Shown: piece after piece, positions 1-4,764 of the stretch
Layout: the number at the start of each line of letters is the position of its first letter
Position numbering within the stretch: position 1 is the stretch's first letter
The notes under the pieces: generated by a model
The model's database searches: none
Told to the model about the DNA's origin: nothing
What the model saw: the letters and a program-made list of their open reading frames with translations, nothing else
NCBI GenBank assembly: GCA_027039465.1
Contig: JALWEA010000513.1
Location: 1-7,767, forward strand
Source of the DNA: Calditrichia bacterium
GTDB taxonomy: Bacteria > Calditrichota > Calditrichia > Calditrichales > Calditrichaceae
Reading direction: 5' to 3'
DNA length: 7,767 nucleotides
Position numbers and translations under genes: made by a program

Positions 1-73
1 CCGGCTCTTGGACGACCATCTCTCGGATTTCGTTTAGAATCGGTTCTGTGAAATTTTTTCCATAGATTTCCAT
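1..73 (-). CDS. DUF4338/DruA-like protein, N-terminal fragment (possible transposase-linked gene)
   Basis: Only the first 24 codons are in the window; the rest lies beyond position 1. The frame opens with an ATG at 73 and reads MEIYGKNFTEPILNEIREMV followed by VQEP without a stop. This start resembles, from memory, DUF4338 proteins (the DruA family, some members of which are linked to IS4-type transposases), whose N termini have the form M-x-I-x-G-[RK]-x-F-[ST] followed by an amphipathic helix with I-R-x-[ML]. There is no convincing Shine-Dalgarno sequence; a CGGGG lies only 2 bases before the ATG, and a promoter sits so close that the message may be leaderless. Its job cannot be decided from this fragment: it could be a mobile-element gene or a stand-alone DUF4338 protein. 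It is probably unrelated to the polysaccharide genes. Reading frame fairly sure; family assignment moderate. Confidence 0.6.
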   Translation of the reverse strand, partial: MEIYGKNFTEPILNEIREMVVQEP

Positions 74-79
74 ACCCCG

Positions 80-108
80 AATATAACATATTTACCCCCC
101 TGTGTCAA
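80..108 (-). promoter_or_regulatory. Sigma70-like promoter of the DUF4338-like gene
   Basis: On the minus strand TTGACA (103-108) is followed after exactly 17 bases by TATATT (80-85), which matches the TATAAT consensus at five of six positions. Only 6 bases separate the -10 box from the ATG at 73, so a start site at the usual distance would fall on or next to the start codon and give a leaderless transcript. The C6 run (G6 on the minus strand) lies inside the spacer. The match is clear. Whether this organism's main sigma factor uses such boxes is not certain, because Bacteroidota promoters differ from this consensus. Confidence 0.5.
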
Positions 109-280
109 GAGTGTACCCGGCTCAGTCGAAGAAGAGAGGGGGAATGAGGGGGTGAGTTATACCGCACAAATTAATTTTCCAAAGGTCTCTATTTCAAATT
201 TTCGCACTTGATTTCCCCGAGCAAATTTCCTTACTGGATTAAATCAAAAGATTACGCAATCTCTGTCAGGAAGCGATTCT
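109..280. other. Intergenic region between the esterase gene and the DUF4338-like gene
   Basis: No gene is seen here. On the plus strand it holds a purine-rich stretch (about 129-156) with two GAGGGGG copies, then AT-rich sequence, then the left arm of an inverted repeat that continues into the end of the esterase gene. If the DUF4338-like gene belongs to an insertion sequence, the element's end should lie in the upper part of this stretch, perhaps near 103-120. The second end is outside the window, so this cannot be shown. Confidence 0.5.
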
Positions 281-298
281 TTAATCTTTGATTAATCC
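236..298. repeat. Imperfect inverted repeat spanning the stop codon of the esterase gene
   Basis: The arms are 236-254 (19 bases, starting GGATTAAATC) and 282-298 (17 bases, ending GATTAATCC). They are complementary except for two extra A residues in the left arm. The right arm is the last codons and stop of the esterase gene. The loop is 27 bases. As RNA it would form an AT-rich stem after the last gene of the cluster. There is no following U-run on the minus strand, so it is not a standard intrinsic terminator, though it could protect the 3' end or help rho-dependent termination. Confidence 0.5.
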
Positions 299-1402
299 GG
301 CCAATTGATCGGCAAATTTGGTGGCTCCTTTCACGGTAAAATGGACGATATCCTTGCTGCCTTTGGGGCTTAAATAAGTACTGTCCGTAATGGCCTCGCC
401 ATGCAACAAATGTAAATTGTCAAAGCCTTTGTTTTGAAATGATTGCACAACCTGGGCCTGAACGTTGCGCAAATCATCCAGTGAAAGATCACCTCGCTTC
501 GGTGCGGTGCGATAAGTAAACGTCGGGGTGATGCAATAAATTTGCGCTTTGGGCTGGGTGTGCAACAATTCTTCCACCAGTCGGCGGTAATAGGTTCTTT
601 CCTGATCTAAAGTGAATCCGGCGTTCCAATCGTTGTAACCCCACAAAACCGTAATCACGTCCGCTTTTTTCCCCTGCAGCAATGTCGCCACCGGCCATGA
701 GGTACGGGAACCGCCAACAGCCAAATTGTACAGTGTCCAATGCTTTTTTTGCGCCAAAAGAAACGGATAGGTTTGATAACTTCCTTTTTGCCCCGTGCCG
801 TGGGTAATGGAATTACCGATTGCCACGTAAACCTTTGCCGGTGGAATGACTTTGCCATAAGTACTTCCGGAATCCACCGTAATGCCCGTAAAATTAAGAC
901 CGTAAAAATGAGGCAAGGCAACCATCCAGGTAACCATTGCCTTGGCGCTGAGAGAATCGGGCTTGGCGGCCGAAACCGAATAAAGCGGATGCTGCGGTGA
1001 AGTAGCCACTTCATTAATAAGTTTCCCGTTTCTAAAAATCCCGTAAGTGGAATACCGATACCAGGATGAATCCCGCTTTTCAAAATTAAAAGTTATTTTG
1101 GAACTGTTGGTGGCCAAATAAATGCACACTCCGCTTTGCGTGCGCGCTTTTTCCGGCCGAATAAACGTACTGTCGTTTTTTAGCACCTCTTCGGTAAATC
1201 GATTCAATACCACTCTGTTCGGAGATTTCTTCAAATAAAATGCGCCTGTAATGGTAATCAACGAATCATTAGGCAAAATATGACCTGTTGGCGAAACGGC
1301 CTTGATCAAAGCGGTCTGTTTGACCGATAGCGTTGTTTTGGACTTGCTACAAGCTGTCAAAGCCAAAATCGCAAGCGCAATTAAAAGTACCCGTCTCCGC
1401 AT
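281..1402 (-). CDS. SGNH/GDSL-family esterase lipoprotein (probable carbohydrate deacylase)
   Basis: Predicted SGNH hydrolase of 373 residues, probably removing acetyl or other acyl groups from sugars. The ATG at 1402 is chosen over an upstream in-frame ATG at 1453 because it directly begins a lipoprotein signal (MRRRVLLIALAILALTAC, lipidated Cys18) and has AAGGA about 10 bases upstream. Residues about 40-185 look like an all-beta N-terminal domain, as in CE2-like and related GDSL enzymes. The catalytic domain follows: block I GNSITHGTG with nucleophile Ser198, block II Gly in AVGGSR (230/231), block III GYND with Asn257, and block V D-I-V-H with Asp351 and His354. All four SGNH blocks are therefore present and the enzyme looks active. 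It is the last gene of the sulfatase cluster, 80 bases after the GH5-like gene with no terminator between them. The acyl substrate is unknown; its location is a lipid anchor in the inner or outer membrane. Confidence 0.88.
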   Translation of the reverse strand: MRRRVLLIALAILALTACSKSKTTLSVKQTALIKAVSPTGHILPNDSLITITGAFYLKKSPNRVVLNRFTEEVLKNDSTFIRPEKARTQSGVCIYLATNSSKITFNFEKRDSSWYRYSTYGIFRNGKLINEVATSPQHPLYSVSAAKPDSLSAKAMVTWMVALPHFYGLNFTGITVDSGSTYGKVIPPAKVYVAIGNSITHGTGQKGSYQTYPFLLAQKKHWTLYNLAVGGSRTSWPVATLLQGKKADVITVLWGYNDWNAGFTLDQERTYYRRLVEELLHTQPKAQIYCITPTFTYRTAPKRGDLSLDDLRNVQAQVVQSFQNKGFDNLHLLHGEAITDSTYLSPKGSKDIVHFTVKGATKFADQLAGLIKD

Positions 1403-1482
1403 TGAATCATCATCCTTTTTTAAATTTAAAATCCCAAAGATTTTTATTGGCAACGGTTATTTTTAGCCCGATCACACTCCGT
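1403..1482. other. 80-base gap between GH5-like and esterase genes, with AT palindrome
   Basis: This is the spacer between the GH5-like stop (TAA at 1485-1483) and the esterase ATG. No intrinsic terminator is visible, so co-transcription is likely. It contains the perfect 14-base palindrome TTTTAAATTTAAAA at 1418-1431, just upstream of the esterase ribosome binding site (AAGGA, 1413-1417). The palindrome may be simple AT-rich composition or an operator-like site; no regulator is known. Confidence 0.45.
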
Positions 1483-3060
1483 TTAACGCAACATTAAAAG
1501 TTTGATCGATTTATCGAAACGCTCCGTTTTCAGCCGGGCAAGATAAATTCCGCTGGCTACCGGACGCCCGAAACGATCGCGACCTTGCCACAATACACGG
1601 TGGCGGCCTGCCGGAAGGTCTTTTTGCAATAAGGAAGCAATGAACCGTCCCGAAATATCGTACACATTCAGACGCACTCGCGCGGATTGTTGCAGTTGAA
1701 ATGCAATACGCAGCGTTCCGTTAAACGGATTGGGAAAACCCTGCAAAAACGGCGGTTGATTTAATCCCTGCGTTTTCCTTTCAAATATTCCGGTCTGGAG
1801 CGTGGTGTCCACTTTTAAGGAAGCAAAATTGAAAGTCCCGTTGGTTTCGGCCAAAGCGCTGTCGGTTTGGGTGAATGTACGGCTTTCACCCGAAAAACCG
1901 GGAGAACCGTAAAATGTAACCTGCATTTGATCGGGAACCATTAACGACCCCACGTTATTCAACAAACCGTTACGTTGCAGAAAATCTTGATCATAAGCGC
2001 CGATCGCCAGGCGCGTAATTCTGCCACCGTAACCCGCCTGTTCATACAAGGCGATTTTACTAGGATCGAGCATCGCATCCCGAACCGGCAACTTGTTTTG
2101 AATCCATTGATTGGTGTTAGCGTCATAAAAATGATGGATGGCATTTACAGCCCAGGGAATGCCCGCCTTTTCCAATTCCCGCACCATGAACGAAGCAAAC
2201 ACCACCTGTTCCGGCACCGTGTAATCATTTCCTTTGTTGTAATTGCCAGGCATCCAGGCCCCGACCCAAGTCGGCACGCCCGTTTGTTTTTGCCAATCCA
2301 ATGCCGTTTGTATTTTGTCCGTCACCAATTTGCGTTCTTCGGGTGTGCCTGTTGTCCAAAGTTTTTTTGCATTGGTTTTGCTGGGGCCGCCCGCATAAAA
2401 ATGCCATTCCGCCATGGCATAAGGAAAGGCGGCATCGGGTATCTCCATTTGGCTCAGATAATTGGGATCGGATAAATGTACCGGCGACAGGATTACGATG
2501 CGCGTGGGGTTGGTTTCGCGAATGGCCGGGACGATTAACCTGTACCAGTTGTTGACTTTTTCGTAATCGTATTTCAAATCCCCGGAAAGTTCAATAAAAA
2601 TGTCAAACACCAGACGATGGGAGTAATCCCGATAATGTTCGGCAACTTTACGCCACCAGGCAACCACCGAATCGCGATGCGTGCTGTCGGCATTTTCCTC
2701 CGCATCGGCGGCACCGTAGGCAATAATGGGAATCAATCCGTTATTCAGGCAATCGTTAACCGTCCGATCCATGATGCCAAACAAGGCGTCGTCCGCGTTG
2801 CGGTTGGTACGCAAACGGATGTGGCGAAATCCGGCCCGGGCAATATCGCGCACCATCTGCACATTGTAGCTTTCCATACTTTTTTTGAATTGCACCCAGG
2901 AGACATCGAATCCTTTGCCTAAAACTTGCACCAATGAATCCGGCGCGATCGGTGCATCCGGCGGATCGGCCAGCACAAAAGTAAAATTCAAACCGACAGC
3001 CAAAATAAGAATTCCGAATAATCGGCGAAACGACATAATTCTGTCAAATCCATTTTTCAT
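1483..3060 (-). CDS. GH5-like TIM-barrel protein with beta/gamma-crystallin-like domain and T9SS sorting domain; nucleophile position altered
   Basis: A 525-residue secreted protein. Residues 1-31 form a signal peptide (hydrophobic stretch about 13-30). Residues about 45-340 resemble a GH5 (cellulase-type) TIM barrel: GFRHIRLR with the strand-3 Arg82, GLIPIIAYG, the acid/base region VFDIFIELSG with Glu157, the strand-6 HFY (His220), and the strand-8 region IPWAVNAIHHFY. Two key motifs are unusual: the NEP motif reads I-E-L, and at strand 7, where GH5 has G-E with the nucleophile, the sequence is TWVGAWMPG with Ala268. Residues about 348-416 match a beta/gamma-crystallin-like domain, including the Y-x4-F-x-G signature at 384-391. 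Residues about 437-525 are a T9SS type A sorting domain (FPNPFNG, ASGIYLARL, ending IKLLMLR). The ATG overlaps the sulfatase stop (ATGA) and only weak Shine-Dalgarno sequence is seen, which suggests translational coupling; an internal Met9 is a possible alternative start. It could be an inactive, binding-only barrel or a divergent enzyme using other residues. Confidence 0.85.
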   Translation of the reverse strand: MKNGFDRIMSFRRLFGILILAVGLNFTFVLADPPDAPIAPDSLVQVLGKGFDVSWVQFKKSMESYNVQMVRDIARAGFRHIRLRTNRNADDALFGIMDRTVNDCLNNGLIPIIAYGAADAEENADSTHRDSVVAWWRKVAEHYRDYSHRLVFDIFIELSGDLKYDYEKVNNWYRLIVPAIRETNPTRIVILSPVHLSDPNYLSQMEIPDAAFPYAMAEWHFYAGGPSKTNAKKLWTTGTPEERKLVTDKIQTALDWQKQTGVPTWVGAWMPGNYNKGNDYTVPEQVVFASFMVRELEKAGIPWAVNAIHHFYDANTNQWIQNKLPVRDAMLDPSKIALYEQAGYGGRITRLAIGAYDQDFLQRNGLLNNVGSLMVPDQMQVTFYGSPGFSGESRTFTQTDSALAETNGTFNFASLKVDTTLQTGIFERKTQGLNQPPFLQGFPNPFNGTLRIAFQLQQSARVRLNVYDISGRFIASLLQKDLPAGRHRVLWQGRDRFGRPVASGIYLARLKTERFDKSIKLLMLR

Positions 3061-4580
3061 TTTCGTCTTTTCCGCCTTTTTTTATGTTTCCCCTTTGCCA
3101 TGTACGCATGTACTTCTTTGCGCCAATCTACCAATTTCTTGTAAAGTTCATCGCGTTTTTGCGGTGCGGATTCGGACAAATCAATGCGTTCCATCGGATC
3201 CATATTCAAATTGTACAATTCCACCCTACCTTCATCATACCAATCAATTAGTTTATAGTCGTCTTCGCGAATTACGCTGCAATTTTCATCTCCGGTTGAA
3301 TTGGGGCGTCCGACCGGTGAATGCCAAAAGGCCACATGGCGCGCTGTTTTTTCCTTTCCTTTTAAAACGGGCACCAAACTAACGCCGTCCAAATGCTGTT
3401 TGGGAATTAAAGGCAAACCGACCATTTGCAGAATTGTCGGATAAAAATCCGCTCCGTGAACGATCGCCTCGCTTACCGTACCAGGCTTGGTTACTCCCGG
3501 CCATTTGATGATTAGCGGCACGCGAATCCCGCCTTCGTAACACCAACCCTTTCCGGCGCGTAAAGGGAAATTGGACGTGGCCAGCGCATGTTTACCCTTG
3601 TACGCTTTGGTGCCGCGTGTTGATAATCCGCCATTGTCCGAAGTAAAAATAATGATTGTATTCTCTTCCAAGCCGAGCTGTTTCAACGTTTGCATAATGC
3701 GATTCACACTGTCATCCACACTTTGAATCATGCCCGCATACGTAGGATTATCCTGGATCATCTTTGTTTCTCCGACACCTTCTTTAATGTAAGGCGGCCA
3801 AGAAGGTTTGGGAAGAAGGCTCAATTTGTTTTCATAGCGTTTAATGTATGGTTTTTTGGCTTGCAAAGGAACGTGCACCGCATAATGGGAAAGATACACA
3901 AAAAAGGGATGATCTTTGTTTTTCTTAATAAAATCAATGGTCACATCCGTTAGTTTATCCGTCAAATAATCGCCGGGATGCCCTTTTTCGAATCTCGGCA
4001 ATTTAATCACTCTGGTTTTTCCGCGGAGTGTTTTTTTGATTCCCCCGTAAGGGAAAAAATGCGAAACCACCGAACCGGCGGAACTACCGCCATAATTCAC
4101 GTCAAAGCCCTGCTTATCGGGGTAAGGATATTCGGGATCATTTTCTTTGGCCAAATGCCATTTACCGGCAAAAAATGTTTTGTACCCGGCACGCTTTAAT
4201 GCCTCGGCGATCGTAAATTCTTCGGTTGGCATATTACTATGCATTCCCGGAACGCCATATCGAGCCGGATATTTTCCCGTCATTAAAGAAAATCTTGAAG
4301 GAACGCAACGGGGGTGGGCCGCATACGCATCTCTGAAAAGAACGCCTTCCTTTGCCAATCGATCAATAGCCGGGGTTTCGTACAATCGAGATCCGTAACA
4401 GGAAAGATCTTTCCAGCCCAAATCGTCAATCAAAATAAAAACGACATTCGGCCTTTTGGCGGAAGCAGACCATAATTTCACGGGCATCATTGACATCATG
4501 CCAAGCGAAAAAGCACCGACAGCCGCCTCTTTTAAAAATTTTCTTCGGGAAATATTTTTGGATTTGCCTTTTTCTCCCAT
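3057..4580 (-). CDS. Tat-exported Cys-type sulfatase (alkaline-phosphatase superfamily, S1 type)
   Basis: Predicted sulfate-ester hydrolase of 507 residues acting on a sulfated sugar. The ATG at 4580 is preferred over the in-frame ATG at 4601 because AAGGAGT (4587-4593) lies at ideal spacing from it. The N terminus has a twin-arginine signal, S-R-R-K-F-L-K (residues 11-17), then a hydrophobic stretch ending near SASA. The sulfatase core follows: RPNVVFILIDDLGW with metal ligands Asp52/Asp53; C-V-P-S-R (92-96), where Cys92 would be converted to formylglycine by an FGE-type enzyme; GKWH (Lys140, His142); HYAVHVP (His236); TSDNGG (Asp315, Asn316); and a Lys in RAGKGW (344). The full catalytic set is present. 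The HYAVHVPLQ wording recalls the S1_16 group, but this is a memory-based hint. No T9SS tail is present, so a periplasmic location is likely. The last 12 residues are almost all Lys, Arg or His. It is the first gene of a cluster with the GH5-like and esterase genes. Substrate unknown. Confidence 0.95.
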   Translation of the reverse strand: MGEKGKSKNISRRKFLKEAAVGAFSLGMMSMMPVKLWSASAKRPNVVFILIDDLGWKDLSCYGSRLYETPAIDRLAKEGVLFRDAYAAHPRCVPSRFSLMTGKYPARYGVPGMHSNMPTEEFTIAEALKRAGYKTFFAGKWHLAKENDPEYPYPDKQGFDVNYGGSSAGSVVSHFFPYGGIKKTLRGKTRVIKLPRFEKGHPGDYLTDKLTDVTIDFIKKNKDHPFFVYLSHYAVHVPLQAKKPYIKRYENKLSLLPKPSWPPYIKEGVGETKMIQDNPTYAGMIQSVDDSVNRIMQTLKQLGLEENTIIIFTSDNGGLSTRGTKAYKGKHALATSNFPLRAGKGWCYEGGIRVPLIIKWPGVTKPGTVSEAIVHGADFYPTILQMVGLPLIPKQHLDGVSLVPVLKGKEKTARHVAFWHSPVGRPNSTGDENCSVIREDDYKLIDWYDEGRVELYNLNMDPMERIDLSESAPQKRDELYKKLVDWRKEVHAYMAKGKHKKRRKRRK

Positions 4581-4586
4581 TATTTC

Positions 4587-4593
4587 ACTCCTT
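4587..4593 (-). promoter_or_regulatory. Ribosome binding site deciding the sulfatase start
   Basis: AAGGAGT on the minus strand, with the AGGAG core 7 bases before the ATG at 4580. It fixes the start at 4580 rather than 4601, whose use would place this site inside the coding region. Confidence 0.8.
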
Positions 4594-4596
4594 ACG

Positions 4597-4615
4597 CCCA
4601 AACTTTAATTTTGGG
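4597..4615 (-). other. Small hairpin in the sulfatase leader
   Basis: CCCAAA and TTTGGG arms (4610-4615 and 4597-4602) with a 7-base loop, ending 3 bases upstream of the sulfatase Shine-Dalgarno sequence. It would form a weak 6-pair stem in the 5' leader. It may affect ribosome access or mRNA stability, or be chance. Confidence 0.3.
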
Positions 4616-4622
4616 AAACCGC

Positions 4623-4655
4623 ATTTTAACAAGAGCCCATCCCAATAGAAGTCAA
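4623..4655 (-). promoter_or_regulatory. Weak promoter candidate for the sulfatase cluster
   Basis: Downstream of the terminator and upstream of the sulfatase, the minus strand has TTGACT (4650-4655) and TAAAAT (4623-4628). Each is close to the consensus, but they are 21 bases apart, which is too long for a normal sigma70 promoter; at 17 bases the hexamer is the poor TTGTTA. A promoter is expected somewhere in 4602-4674 because of the terminator just before, but this match is weak. Confidence 0.22.
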
Positions 4656-4674
4656 TTCCAACGAAACATTCCTA

Positions 4675-4718
4675 AAAATCGGGGAAGCGGCTTTCCTTTT
4701 AAAAGCCGAGCTTCCCCC
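4675..4718 (-). terminator. Intrinsic terminator after the beta-helix gene
   Basis: The stem pairs GGGGAAGC (4681-4688) with GCTTCCCC (4709-4716), continuing inward as GGCTTT with AAAGCC and interrupted by a 2-base bulge; the loop is about 7 bases. On the minus strand the stem is followed directly by GATTTTTAGG, a T5 run. This is a strong rho-independent terminator in the direction of all genes here. It lies about 50 bases after the beta-helix stop, so the sulfatase cluster is probably a separate transcription unit or depends on read-through. Confidence 0.85.
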
Positions 4719-4726
4719 AATCAATT

Positions 4727-4745
4727 AAATGCTTATTAAGCATTT
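4727..4745. repeat. 19-base near-perfect palindrome between beta-helix stop and terminator
   Basis: AAATGCTTA and TAAGCATTT arms around a single T. It lies between the stop codon of the beta-helix gene (4765) and the terminator stem. It could be a protein-binding site, or a second small hairpin in the 3' end of the transcript with about six pairs and a 7-base loop. No regulator is suggested by the sequence. Confidence 0.5.
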
Positions 4746-4764
4746 GTGAAAATTGCCCTAACCT

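Noticed and set aside
129..156. G-run cluster on the plus strand as a possible G-quadruplex
   Set aside because: Only two G5 runs are close together and the C6 run nearby is on the same strand, so four G tracts are not available.
1403..1453. Longer esterase reading frame starting at 1453
   Set aside because: The extra 17 residues (MPIKIFGILN...) would precede a perfect lipoprotein signal and hide it inside the protein; the ATG at 1402 has its own ribosome binding site.
1975..2475. Plus-strand open frame of 166 codons inside the GH5-like gene
   Set aside because: It is antisense to conserved barrel sequence, has no family resemblance, and reads as a shadow of the coding strand.
2885..3382. 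Plus-strand open frame of 165 codons across the sulfatase/GH5-like junction
   Set aside because: It is antisense to two well-supported genes and its translation has no recognisable domain.
4581..4601. Longer sulfatase reading frame starting at 4601
   Set aside because: Its first codons overlap the strong Shine-Dalgarno site at 4587-4593 that serves the ATG at 4580.
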